NCBI GenBank assembly: GCA_016744015.1
Contig: JADGFD010000001.1
Coordinates: 310,001-374,000 of the forward strand
Length of the DNA stretch: 64,000 nt
Direction of reading: 5' to 3'
From: Paracoccaceae bacterium
Lineage (GTDB): Bacteria > Pseudomonadota > Alphaproteobacteria > Rhodobacterales > Rhodobacteraceae
In this document: positions 1 through 8,065 of the stretch, piece by piece
Position numbering within the stretch: position 1 is the stretch's first letter
How the letters are laid out: each line of letters begins with the position of its first letter
Position numbers and translations under genes: made by a program
Notes under the pieces: model-generated
Seen by the model: the letters and a program-made list of their open reading frames with translations, nothing else
The model's database searches: none
Told to the model about the DNA's origin: nothing

Positions 1-941
1 CCCTGAGCCTTGACCAAATTTCTGATATTTTTGCTGGCAACATCAGAAACTGGCGCGAAGTTGGCGGGGTTGATGCCTCGATCAATGTGTATCGGCGCGA
101 TGGTAATTCAGGGGCGACACAGGTGTTTGAAACCTTGGTGATGGCGCCAACCCGCCGCGTTTTGGCCAATACGGCTTTTATTTTAGGCAGCAATGCTGCC
201 GTGTCTGATGCTGTGGCGCAAGACCCAAACGGCATTGGTATTACCAGCGTTTCAGAAGAGCGAAACGCAAAAGTGCTGGCATTGCGCTCGGTGTGTGGGC
301 AGGTTTCCACCGCCTCGGAATTTTCGATAAAAACCGAAGAATACCCGATTTCACGGCGCTTGTTTTTGTATACGGCAGGTGGTGCCATACCTGACAAAGC
401 CGTTGAACTCATTGAGTTTTTGGAATCAGACGCCGCACAAGACATTGTGGAGCAAGTGGGCTTTGTCAGCCAAAATGTGGCAGCCGCCTCGCTCAACGAT
501 CAAGGGCGGCGTTTGGCCCATGCGCTCACATCGGAGCGAGACCGGGCGTCTTTGGCCCTGCTTCAGGAAATGGTTGCAGGCTTGCTGGATGCCGAGCGCT
601 TATCCCTAACCTTCCGGTTCAAAAGCGGGTCGATTTCGCCAGATAACCGCGCAGTGGCGGATATTGCTCGCTTGGCAGAGATGCTCCGCAACGGTGATTT
701 TGATGGCAAGCGGCTGATGATTATCGGCTTTGCCGACAGCATTGGCGCGATCAACGAAAACCGGCGGTTAAGCCAAGCCCGTGCCGAGTCCATTCGGGAT
801 GTTTTGGTGGAAGCCGTGGGCGGGGAAACCGGCGCCGTGCAATTTACCCCCTTTGGCTATGGCAAGCTTTCTCCGCTTGGGTGCAACGAAACCGAAGATG
901 GCCGTGATACCAACCGGCGCGTTGAGGTTTGGGTGCGCTAG
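1..941 (+). CDS. PstS-like phosphate-binding domain fused to OmpA domain (5' partial)
   Basis: The reading frame is open from the window edge (first full codon at base 3), so the N-terminus lies outside. The first part resembles the C-terminal half of PstS-type periplasmic binding proteins: an 'I..IF.G.I.NW..VGG' stretch, then 'VYRRDGNSGATQVFE', the usual phosphate-binding S-G-A/T region. The last roughly 115 residues form an OmpA-like peptidoglycan-binding domain ('IGFADSIG', 'RRLSQARAESIRDVLV', 'NRRVEVWV'). The fusion suggests an exported protein anchored to peptidoglycan that senses or binds an anion. The ligand is inferred from the fold family, not shown. The GTG at 87 is an internal codon, not the start. 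The frame ends 160 bp before a hairpin terminator. Confidence 0.8.
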   Translation, partial: LSLDQISDIFAGNIRNWREVGGVDASINVYRRDGNSGATQVFETLVMAPTRRVLANTAFILGSNAAVSDAVAQDPNGIGITSVSEERNAKVLALRSVCGQVSTASEFSIKTEEYPISRRLFLYTAGGAIPDKAVELIEFLESDAAQDIVEQVGFVSQNVAAASLNDQGRRLAHALTSERDRASLALLQEMVAGLLDAERLSLTFRFKSGSISPDNRAVADIARLAEMLRNGDFDGKRLMIIGFADSIGAINENRRLSQARAESIRDVLVEAVGGETGAVQFTPFGYGKLSPLGCNETEDGRDTNRRVEVWVR

Positions 942-1103
942 CCAGCACAAGCTGCCACGAGCACTGGTTTTGGCGGGTAATGGCCGGAATCCGCTCACAT
1001 TTTCTTGAGTGGGCTTTAAATTTTAAAATTCGCGCCTACATTCAATAGGGAAGCAAGAACTGGAACACTCTGCTTCTGATTACTGTCCCTCGTTCCTACT
1101 TTA

Positions 1104-1132
1104 CGCCCGGCTTGCAAGCTGGGCGTTTTTTT
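1104..1132 (+). terminator. Rho-independent terminator
   Basis: CGCCCGGCTT and AAGCTGGGCG pair (one G-T) across a GC loop and are followed by seven T residues. It lies 163 bp after the PstS/OmpA stop codon, so the transcript would carry a long 3' tail, or a separate short RNA ends here (see findings). Confidence 0.8.
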
Positions 1133-1168
1133 GTGGCACAGGCGGCGCAGGCTTTGTAGCATAGGCAG

Positions 1169-1648
1169 ATGGATTATTCAGACACATATTTGCGCGCCAT
1201 CCTGACGGAAAGCAAAACCATAGCGGCGGTTGGCGTTTCGACCAATTCAATTCGGCCGTCATATTTTGTAACGCGCTACCTAAGCTTAAAGAAATATCGC
1301 GTGCTGCCGGTGAATCCGGTTTATGAAGGGCAGCGCCTATTTGGGGAGGAGATTTACCCCTCTATGGCGGCGCTACCGCGCGATGTTCAGGTCGATATGG
1401 TTGATATCTTTCGCCGTTCTGATCAGGTCGTCCCGGTAGTGGAAGAGGCGATTGCGGAGCTATTGCCGCGGGGGTTAAAATCCATTTGGATGCAAATTGG
1501 TGTGATTAATGATGAAGCCGCGGCGCTGGCAAAAGCGGCAGGGCTGAAGGTGGTGATGGACCGCTGTCCGAAGATCGAGCATCAGCGGCTATTTGGTGAG
1601 CTTAGGATGGGTGGTTTTAACACCGGCATTATTTCGTCAAAGCTATAA
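1169..1648 (+). CDS. CoA-binding domain protein (YccU family)
   Basis: This 159-residue protein is a single Rossmann-type CoA-binding domain of the YccU kind. Family marks are 'IAAVGVSTNSIRPSY' near the N-terminus, 'YRVLPVNPVYEGQ' and 'IWMQIGVINDEAA', plus a late 'VMDRCPKIEH' with the conserved Cys and His. The biochemical role of the family is not settled. Related domains sit in succinyl-CoA synthetase and bind CoA or a nucleotide. The next gene is metY, 155 bp downstream on the same strand. From memory this pairing is common in alphaproteobacteria, which hints at a link with sulfur amino acid metabolism. The ribosome-binding site is weak (AGGCAG). Length is normal for the family. Confidence 0.85.
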   Translation: MDYSDTYLRAILTESKTIAAVGVSTNSIRPSYFVTRYLSLKKYRVLPVNPVYEGQRLFGEEIYPSMAALPRDVQVDMVDIFRRSDQVVPVVEEAIAELLPRGLKSIWMQIGVINDEAAALAKAAGLKVVMDRCPKIEHQRLFGELRMGGFNTGIISSKL

Positions 1649-1803
1649 CACGCTGAACCTTCATTCCTGCTTTTGGACGCGCGTGGAACATTTGTTTGGG
1701 TTTTTACGCCGGTCTGGACAGGTGTTTTTATTTAAAATTGGCAATTCCCCTTAGGCTGGTTTGTGCTTAAGCTGCTGCAAACCATAACCAAACGGAGACC
1801 CCA

Positions 1804-3087
1804 ATGACTGAATTCGGCTTTGATACTTTGCAAATCCACGCAGGCGCGCGGCCTGATCCGGCCACGGGGGCGCGGCAAGTGCCTATTTATCAAACCACGG
1901 CTTATGTGTTTCGGGATGCCGACCACGCGGCGGCGCTGTTTAACCTGCAAGAAGTGGGCTATATTTATTCGCGCCTGACCAACCCGACGGTCGCCGCATT
2001 GCAAGAGCGCGTGGCCACGCTGGAAGGTGGTGTTGGAGCTGTGTGCTGCTCAAGCGGCCACGCGGCGCAGATCATGGCGCTATTTCCGCTCATGACCCCG
2101 GGCGATAACGTAGTGGTTTCCACGCGGCTTTATGGCGGGTCTATTACGCAATTCAGCCAAACCATTAAGCGCTTTGGCTGGTCGGCAACCTTTGTGGATT
2201 TTGATGATATCGACGCGGTGAAAGCGGCGGCGGACGAAAACACTAAAGCGATATTCTGCGAAAGCATTTCTAATCCGGGAGGGTATCTGACCGATATTCC
2301 GGCTGTGGCGGCGGTGGCTGATGGCCTCGGGATTCCGCTGATTGTAGACAACACCCTTGCCAGCCCCTACCTGTGCAAACCCATTGAAATGGGGGCGACG
2401 CTGGTGGTGCATTCATTAACCAAGTATTTGACGGGTAACGGCACCGTAACAGGTGGTGTGGTGGTTGATAGCGGCAATTTTGACTGGTCCGCCAGTGATA
2501 AATTCCCCTCGCTCAGCCAGCCAGAGCCTGCCTATCACGGACTAAAATTCCATGAGACCTTCGGCAACCTTGCCTTTACATTCCACGGCATTGCCATTGG
2601 CTTGCGTGACCTCGGGATGACCCTGAACCCGCAAGCAGCGCATTACACCTTGATGGGTATCGAAACCCTGAGCCTGCGGATGCAGCGCCATGTGGAAAAC
2701 GCTGAAAAAGTGGCGGCGTGGCTGGAAGCGGACCCGCGGGTGGACTATGTGACTTATGCTGGCCTGCCATCGTCACCCTATGCGGCCCGCAAGGCTGCGA
2801 TTTATCCGAAGGGCGCAGGTGCGTTGTTCACCTTTGCGGTGAAAGGTGGCTATGAGGCCTGTGTAAAGCTGGTGGATAGCGTCGAGATTTTCTCGCATGT
2901 GGCCAACTTGGGCGACACCCGGAGCCTGATCATCCACTCGGCTTCAACCACCCATCGGCAGCTAACGCTGGAACAGCAAGAGGCCGCAGGGGCAGGGCCA
3001 AGCGTGGTGCGGCTTTCAATCGGGATTGAAGATGCGGATGACCTAATTCGAGACCTCGATCAAGCCTTGGCAGCAGCGACCGCCTAA
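1804..3087 (+). CDS. metY: O-acetylhomoserine aminocarboxypropyltransferase (sulfhydrylase)
   Basis: The 427-residue enzyme belongs to the Cys/Met metabolism PLP family. It uses sulfide (or methanethiol) to convert O-acetylhomoserine to homocysteine (or methionine) in the cytoplasm. It starts with the family signature 'FDTLQIHAGARPDPATGARQ'. The PLP lysine lies in 'VVHSLTKYLTGNG', and 'SSGHAAQIMALF' and 'LGDTRSLIIHSAS' are also conserved. Length is typical of MetY and longer than MetB/MetC (about 390). An AACGGAG ribosome-binding site precedes the ATG. I looked for a SAM-II-type riboswitch in the leader and did not find one. A strong hairpin follows 29 bp after the stop. Confidence 0.93.
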   Translation: MTEFGFDTLQIHAGARPDPATGARQVPIYQTTAYVFRDADHAAALFNLQEVGYIYSRLTNPTVAALQERVATLEGGVGAVCCSSGHAAQIMALFPLMTPGDNVVVSTRLYGGSITQFSQTIKRFGWSATFVDFDDIDAVKAAADENTKAIFCESISNPGGYLTDIPAVAAVADGLGIPLIVDNTLASPYLCKPIEMGATLVVHSLTKYLTGNGTVTGGVVVDSGNFDWSASDKFPSLSQPEPAYHGLKFHETFGNLAFTFHGIAIGLRDLGMTLNPQAAHYTLMGIETLSLRMQRHVENAEKVAAWLEADPRVDYVTYAGLPSSPYAARKAAIYPKGAGALFTFAVKGGYEACVKLVDSVEIFSHVANLGDTRSLIIHSASTTHRQLTLEQQEAAGAGPSVVRLSIGIEDADDLIRDLDQALAAATA

Positions 3088-3116
3088 AGCTCTGAAAACG
3101 CGCCTCCTCCGGCGGC

Positions 3117-3147
3117 TGGGCCAACGGGGCTAACGCCCTTTGGCCCA
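3117..3147 (+). terminator. Strong hairpin downstream of metY
   Basis: TGGGCCAA pairs with TTGGCCCA, and an inner GGG/CCC extends the stem around CTAACG. There is no T-tract after it, so it may be a factor-dependent terminator or an mRNA 3'-stabilising hairpin. The remaining bases up to the LysE gene show nothing else I can name. Confidence 0.45.
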
Positions 3148-3324
3148 GACACTTCGTCGGCGCATTTTTAAAATGTCACATAGTTTGAGGTCTAGCGGCC
3201 ACTATCCTGAAATTCAGGCCTGATTTGGATTTGGAACTGGTTTGAGCGCTTTTAGAGGAGGCATTACAGTATCAGATGATTTCATCAAGTAAGGGATTTC
3301 ACTGCCGTTCACCCAGCAAGTGGC

Positions 3325-3954
3325 TCAACCATTCTTGGAGGCCGCAAGTCCAAAGCCGCTAACAACAAAAAGACCGCCGGTTACTTTGTAAACCCGCGTC
3401 ATGAATGATTTGGAAAGCTCCATTCCCCGAACCCATGCGCCAAGGCATCCATAGAGTAGCGCAACCACGAATGCCCCAAGCCCAACTAGAATAACCATCG
3501 TACCTAATTGCACCCAACCCGTACCACCAGCAGACATAAACTGCGGAAACAGGGCTGTGAAAAACGCGATTGCTTTGGGGTTGCTTATGGCGACAGTGAA
3601 GCCCCCAGCAAAGAGTTTCTGTGGGCGTCCATCTTGATGATTTCCCTTAGAACCAAGGGATACGCGTTGTGCTGCGCTGCGCCACATCTGAATGCCAACA
3701 TAAATTAGGTAGGCTGCCCCCGCGTATTTGACAGCAACAAATAGTGTTGCAGAGTTGGTAATTATCATACCAAGCCCCGCAGACGCGGCGGTGGCCTGTA
3801 GTATCGATGCGGCGCTGTTTCCAAGGGCCGTAAAGATAGACCGGCTCCATCCGTAAGTTGCACCATGAGCAAAAGCAATAAATGTACTCGGACCGGGGAT
3901 GAGTGACACACCAAGCACTGTTGCCATAAAAATAATCCAGTAATGTATATCCAT
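3325..3954 (-). CDS. LysE/RhtB family amino acid exporter
   Basis: A 209-residue inner-membrane protein with about six hydrophobic segments. The N-terminal 'GVSLIPGPSTFIAFAHGATYGW' region carries the family's PGP motif after the first helix, and 'YAGAAYLIYVGIQMW' and 'FTVAISNPKAIAFFTALFPQF' are the other conserved blocks of the LysE/RhtB superfamily. These proteins export amino acids such as lysine, homoserine or threonine; the substrate here cannot be told from sequence. The gene stands alone between metY and an intergenic repeat and looks AT-richer by eye than its neighbours, which could mean a more recent arrival. That is inference only. Confidence 0.88.
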   Translation of the reverse strand: MDIHYWIIFMATVLGVSLIPGPSTFIAFAHGATYGWSRSIFTALGNSAASILQATAASAGLGMIITNSATLFVAVKYAGAAYLIYVGIQMWRSAAQRVSLGSKGNHQDGRPQKLFAGGFTVAISNPKAIAFFTALFPQFMSAGGTGWVQLGTMVILVGLGAFVVALLYGCLGAWVRGMELSKSFMTRVYKVTGGLFVVSGFGLAASKNG

Positions 3955-4204
3955 TCAAACGCACCATTCGCTGTGTGTTTCAAACCTTAGGGGCGCAATG
4001 AAATAAGGTCAACCGAGCTCAAAGCGGCCTTTGCATAAATTGAATTGAGATTTACATGCCAAGTCCAATCTACCGGCAATAAATCCATTCAACTGCATGG
4101 GGGAGGGGGAATATCCAATGAGGTGCAACAAACCTTAAACTATGTGGCAAACCATACGTACGGCGCCTATCGCTTGCAGGGGGAGGTTACGAAGTTCGGC
4201 TTTT

Positions 4205-4292
4205 CTGCCGAGCGTAGCGAGGCCTGGGCCGTCGGCAAGCGCCGTTCAGCTTGCTGAAAAGGTGCCTTTGGCAAAACGGGGGGCTGGAAATG
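4205..4292 (+). repeat. Dispersed structured repeat, copy a (truncated)
   Basis: The copy contains the CCGAGCGTAGCGAGGCC core, then TTCAGCTTGCTGAAAA, then the left arm TGCCTTTGGC of the long hairpin. The matching right arm is degenerate and the copy ends at the rlmB stop codon. A small TCGGC/GCCGA hairpin precedes it. The rest of the gap from 3955 to 4204 holds no gene or other structure that I can recognise. Confidence 0.7.
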
Positions 4293-5096
4293 CTAAAACG
4301 ATTGCTTCCAGCTGCTCGCGGCATAAAGTGATACGGCCCCGGCATTGGAAACATTGAGCGATCCAAATTCACCGGCAAAAGGGATTTTGGCAACCCTGTG
4401 GCAGGTTTTTTTGGTCAGCTCCCGCAGCCCCGGCCCTTCGGAGCCAAGCGCAAGTGCCAGTGGCACGTTGGGCAGGTCGGCCATTGCGGCTGTGAGTGTC
4501 ATATCGGCCTCGCCATCAAGCCCGATAATAAAATACCCCATTTCGCGCAGGGCATTCATGGATTTGGCCAGATTTGGCACCCGCATATAGGGCTGACGCT
4601 CCAGCGCCCCCGAGGCGGTTTTGGCCAGTGCCCCGGTTTCTGGTGCCGAGTGGCGGTGCGGGGCGATGACGGCACGGGCCCCAAACACTTCGGCGCTTCG
4701 CAGAATCGCCCCCACATTATGCGGGTCTGACACACGGTCCAGCAGCACCAGCAAAGGAGCTTCGTCATGGGGCGCGCATAGCTCGGACACCGAGCCCCAG
4801 TTGAGCGGGCGGACTTCCAGCACGGCCCCTTGGTGCACCGATTGCGCATCAATCGGGGGTTTGAAATTGCGGGGGTCCACGACTTCCGGCTCAATACCGC
4901 CCGCCGCTATGGCCTCGCCCAGCCTGTCAGCCGCGTTTTTTGTCACCATCAGCTTCAGCTTTTCCCGCTTGGGGTTCATCAAGGCATCGCGCACGGCGTG
5001 AATACCAAACAACCAAAAGGTCTCGGCAGCATCGCCCCTTTTGGCACGCTCTTTTTCAACAATCCATTCGGGCTTTTTGTGTTTGCGCGGGGCCAT
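4293..5096 (-). CDS. rlmB: 23S rRNA (guanosine-2'-O)-methyltransferase, TrmH/RlmB family
   Basis: A SpoU/TrmH-type SAM-dependent 2'-O-ribose methyltransferase of 267 residues. The substrate-binding N-terminal domain begins 'FWLFGIHAVRDALMNP'. The catalytic knotted domain carries motif 1 'DRVSDPHNVGAILRSAEVFG', motif 2 'LALGSEGPGLREL' and motif 3 'FGSLNVSNAGAVSLY'. RlmB methylates G2251 of 23S rRNA, and a tRNA methyltransferase role cannot be fully excluded. I chose the ATG at 5096 because AAAGGA lies just upstream and the basic 'MAPRKHKKPEW' opening fits the family; the longer open frame upstream is low-quality sequence. It is divergent from the FG-GAP gene. Confidence 0.9.
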   Translation of the reverse strand: MAPRKHKKPEWIVEKERAKRGDAAETFWLFGIHAVRDALMNPKREKLKLMVTKNAADRLGEAIAAGGIEPEVVDPRNFKPPIDAQSVHQGAVLEVRPLNWGSVSELCAPHDEAPLLVLLDRVSDPHNVGAILRSAEVFGARAVIAPHRHSAPETGALAKTASGALERQPYMRVPNLAKSMNALREMGYFIIGLDGEADMTLTAAMADLPNVPLALALGSEGPGLRELTKKTCHRVAKIPFAGEFGSLNVSNAGAVSLYAASSWKQSF

Positions 5097-5225
5097 GGGG
5101 CATCCTTTAACTGGGTTTATCGCGGTGTAGTGCAAATGGCGGGCGCAGACAATAGCGGCATCAATTTGTTGTGCAGCCACTGGCGGGTTGCGCGCGGGTG
5201 GGTATACTGGCGAAAAGGAGTGACC

Positions 5226-5921
5226 ATGCTTAAAACCACTATTTTTGCCGCTTTTTACCTGTGGCCGCTTTTGGCAGTGGCACAAGGCATTACCTCAGCG
5301 CGCTATGCTGGCCCCACCCGTGCCTATGATCACGGCGTCCTTGGAGACAAGGTTGAATACACCAAGCTGATCTTGCGGGCTGGCGGGCGGCGGATTGTGA
5401 TAGGCGCTGGTGAGGGCTTTGTGTTTGAAGACCTCGCGCCGCGCTTGGCGGACCTCAATGGCGATGGCATGCCCGAGGTAATAACCGTGCGCACCGATAT
5501 GGAGCGCGGGGCATCGCTGGCGGTTTATGGCGTGGATGGGCTTATCACGCAAACGCCGCCAATTGGGCAGCGCAACCGCTGGCTGGCCCCTGTGGGCGTG
5601 GGGGATTTTGATGGCAATGGCCGTGTGGAAATTGCTTATGTGGAAACGCCACATTTGGGTAAGGTGCTGAAAATATACCACTACTTTAATCGAGAATTGG
5701 TGTTGGCCGCTGCGGTGCAAGGCTATAGCAACCACCGGATTGGCGAGGGTTTTATTTCGGGCGGGGTGCGCAATTGCGGGCAGGGTGACGAGATTATCAC
5801 CGCTGACGCGAGCTGGCAGCGCATTATGGCCACAAGGGTGCAAGGCGGCACTGTGAGTAGCCGTGTGGTGGGCACAACAGCTGAGGCCGGTAGCTTTGCG
5901 CGATTGATGGCCTGCCAATAG
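5226..5921 (+). CDS. Secreted FG-GAP/VCBS repeat protein
   Basis: A 231-residue protein with a clear signal peptide (hydrophobic core after 'MLKTT', cleavage probably after 'AVAQG'). Two calcium-binding-loop-like repeats are visible, 'LADLNGDGMPEVITV' and 'VGDFDGNGRVEIAYV', both with the D-x-N/D-G-D/N-G pattern of FG-GAP/VCBS blades. Such proteins form beta-propeller-like folds outside the cytoplasm; no enzymatic motif is visible, so the function is unknown. The ATG at 5226 has AAAGGAG 7-8 bases upstream. It is followed 59 bp later by a small lipoprotein gene on the same strand, so the two may share a transcript. Confidence 0.82.
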   Translation: MLKTTIFAAFYLWPLLAVAQGITSARYAGPTRAYDHGVLGDKVEYTKLILRAGGRRIVIGAGEGFVFEDLAPRLADLNGDGMPEVITVRTDMERGASLAVYGVDGLITQTPPIGQRNRWLAPVGVGDFDGNGRVEIAYVETPHLGKVLKIYHYFNRELVLAAAVQGYSNHRIGEGFISGGVRNCGQGDEIITADASWQRIMATRVQGGTVSSRVVGTTAEAGSFARLMACQ

Positions 5922-5980
5922 AGCGCTTGACTTTGCCAGTGCTTGCTGGCTTTCTGCCGGCCTGACAAAAGGGGACCGCG

Positions 5981-6313
5981 ATGCGCTATATCTTGATTTT
6001 TGCTGCCGTTTTGGCTGGGTGCACACCGGCTTCCTTGCCCCAGCTTCCTGATGGGCAAAACCGCGTGGTGGATATTGTAAACACCGCCAGTGCGCCTCTG
6101 CTATTTACCGCCATTAATGCTGAGCGACGAGGGCTTAACCGACAGCCAGCTGCTTTGGGTGAGGTGGCGGCTAATTATTACCATACCTTCAATTTTGATG
6201 ATGGCAGCGGGGCTTGCCTTTTTGATTTTCAGGCAGACTATGAAAATGGCCAAAGTGTTGAAGCCAAACGCTTTAACACCTGTGCTGGGGTGTCTTGGGT
6301 GGTGCAGCCTTAA
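5981..6313 (+). CDS. Small putative lipoprotein
   Basis: A 110-residue protein opening 'MRYILIFAAVLAGCTPAS', a textbook lipobox (L-A-G-C) with lipidation expected at Cys14. The mature part is polar and contains two further cysteines. I recognise no domain. It lies just behind the FG-GAP gene on the same strand with a GGGGACC element before the ATG. Its stop codon overlaps the end of the convergent rarD gene by four bases, so there is no room for a terminator between them. Confidence 0.75.
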   Translation: MRYILIFAAVLAGCTPASLPQLPDGQNRVVDIVNTASAPLLFTAINAERRGLNRQPAALGEVAANYYHTFNFDDGSGACLFDFQADYENGQSVEAKRFNTCAGVSWVVQP

Positions 6314-7227
6314 TTATTAACGGTCTGCTTGCGCATGCCACCTTCGCGCCGCTTGGTTTCAAAATAATAAAGCGCCAGCGCCGCCCAGATTAGCGGCAGG
6401 GCAATGGCGTGCCATCTTGTGAAAGCCTCGCCAAATATCAGGGCGGCGACCATAAATTGTAGAGTTGGGTTTAGGTATTGGATAAGCCCCACTGTTGAAA
6501 GCCGCACCCGCTGGGCGGCGTAGGAAAAGAAGATCAGCGGCCCGGCTGTCATTGGCCCTGTTAATATGAGCAGGAGCGAATCTTGCCAATTATTGCCAAA
6601 CCAGCCAGCAGGACGGGGCACCGTTGCCCAGCCATATTGATGCGCACCAAATAGCCAAATGCCTGCCAGCGGTGCCAGCAAAAGCACCTCAATAAAAACA
6701 GAAACCATCGGCCCTGCTGCGACTTTCTTTTTGATCACGGCATAAATGCCAAAAGTGCCTGCCAGCAAAAGTGCGATCCAGGGCGGGGCGCCCAAGCCAA
6801 GGGTGAGCACGGCCACGGCCAGCCCCATCAGCCCCAGCGCCCAGCCTTGACCGCGGCTAAAACGCTCGCCCAAGAAAAGCGCGCCCAATAGCACCACCAT
6901 CAGCGGAAAAAAGTAATATCCCAAGCTGGCTTCAAGTGCATATCCAAACTGGATAGAGGTGATGTAGCCGCCCCAATTGAGTGAGATCATAATCGCGGCC
7001 AGCGTCAGCGCGGCCACGCTGCGCGGCGTTTTGAGCACCTGCCAAACCGCCGCCAGACGCCCCCGAAACGCTAAGACCACACCAAAAAGCAGCAAGGACC
7101 ACAAGGTCCGGTGGGAAAGCACTTCCAGCGGCGGCACATGGGCCAAAGCCTTGTAGAACAGGCCGGAAAGCCCCCAGATAAGGGAGGCAGCCAGAATTGC
7201 CAAAATGCCGTAAGGTGGGTTTTTCAT
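6310..7227 (-). CDS. rarD: RarD protein, EamA/DMT superfamily transporter
   Basis: A 305-residue inner-membrane protein with ten predicted hydrophobic segments in two EamA repeats. RarD-specific features are 'GILAILAASLIWGLSGLFYKAL', 'LEVLSHRTLWSLLLFG', 'GYFFFPLMVVLLG'-like and 'LIQYLNPTLQFMVAALIFGEAF'. RarD was named for chloramphenicol sensitivity, but its natural substrate is unknown. The start has TGAGG upstream. It is convergent with the lipoprotein gene and followed at its 5' side by sodB, also leftward. Two further EamA-type genes lie in this window (8066 and 57201), neither closely similar by eye. Confidence 0.87.
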   Translation of the reverse strand: MKNPPYGILAILAASLIWGLSGLFYKALAHVPPLEVLSHRTLWSLLLFGVVLAFRGRLAAVWQVLKTPRSVAALTLAAIMISLNWGGYITSIQFGYALEASLGYYFFPLMVVLLGALFLGERFSRGQGWALGLMGLAVAVLTLGLGAPPWIALLLAGTFGIYAVIKKKVAAGPMVSVFIEVLLLAPLAGIWLFGAHQYGWATVPRPAGWFGNNWQDSLLLILTGPMTAGPLIFFSYAAQRVRLSTVGLIQYLNPTLQFMVAALIFGEAFTRWHAIALPLIWAALALYYFETKRREGGMRKQTVNN

Positions 7228-7301
7228 CGGGGTGCCTCATAAAATGTGCAACCCTGTGTGCAGAGGGGGGCGAGCCTCCCTCTGCTTTTCACGACGCCAA
7301 T

Positions 7302-7910
7302 TTAGGCGTTCGAAAGCCGCTCGGCTACATTTTCCCAATTGACCAGATTGTCAAGGAAATTGCTGAGGTATTTAGGCCGCGCGTTGCGGAAATCTATGTA
7401 ATAGGAATGCTCCCATACGTCACAACCGAGCAAAGCGGTTTGGTTAAAGCAAAGCGGGTTCACGCCGTTTTCGGTTTTGGTTACTTTCAAAGTGCCATCA
7501 GCCTCGGCCACCAACCAGCACCAGCCCGAGCCAAACTGCCCTGCGCCCGCCGCAGAAAACTGGGTTTTGAATTCGTCAACCGAGCCAAAGGCATCGGTGA
7601 TGCGGCTTTCCAGCTCAGACGGCATTGTGCGGCCATTTGGCCCCATCATTTCCCAGAATTGCGCATGGTTCCAGTGCTGCGAGGCGTTGTTGAAAATGCC
7701 GTTTTGCGCCACGGAGTCCGCCACGTAAGTGCCCCTAACGATGTCCTCAAGCGATTTGCCCTCCCACTCGGTGCCGGCAATCAGGTTATTGCCGTTGGCC
7801 ACGTAAGCATTGTGGTGCAGGTCATGGTGGTATTCCATGGTCTCTTGGGACATGCCACCAGCGGCCAGCGCATCATGGGCATACGGAAGATCAGGTAGTT
7901 CAAAAGCCAT
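7302..7910 (-). CDS. sodB: Superoxide dismutase, Fe/Mn family (Fe-type)
   Basis: The 202-residue cytoplasmic enzyme dismutes superoxide to oxygen and hydrogen peroxide. It starts 'MAFELPDLPYAHDAL'. Metal ligands are a His in 'YHHDLHHNAYV', the His of 'ASQHWNHAQFW', and the Asp and His of 'LGCDVWEHSYYIDF'. The 'NGIFNNASQHWNH' and 'GAGQFGSGWCWL' segments point to the iron type, although metal choice should be tested. Start at 7910 is chosen because AGAGGG precedes it and the family begins there; the frame is open a further 168 bases upstream but overlaps the divergent EamA gene. No Fur or OxyR site could be recognised upstream. Confidence 0.94.
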   Translation of the reverse strand: MAFELPDLPYAHDALAAGGMSQETMEYHHDLHHNAYVANGNNLIAGTEWEGKSLEDIVRGTYVADSVAQNGIFNNASQHWNHAQFWEMMGPNGRTMPSELESRITDAFGSVDEFKTQFSAAGAGQFGSGWCWLVAEADGTLKVTKTENGVNPLCFNQTALLGCDVWEHSYYIDFRNARPKYLSNFLDNLVNWENVAERLSNA

Positions 7911-8065
7911 TTTGGCCCCCTCTTTATTGGATTTAACGCGCGTGATTACGCGCTCGCTTTTGAAATACACGAGTTTTTCCCTTGGGTAAATGCAGCGGGC
8001 AAAATAATTGTGACGGCGGCCCAAATCGGTGCTATCGATGGCGCATACCCTTTCAGGATTTTTAG

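Noticed and set aside
1649-1803. A possible SAM riboswitch in the metY leader
   Set aside because: Alphaproteobacterial met genes often carry SAM-II, but I could not find its conserved pseudoknot sequence in these 155 bases.
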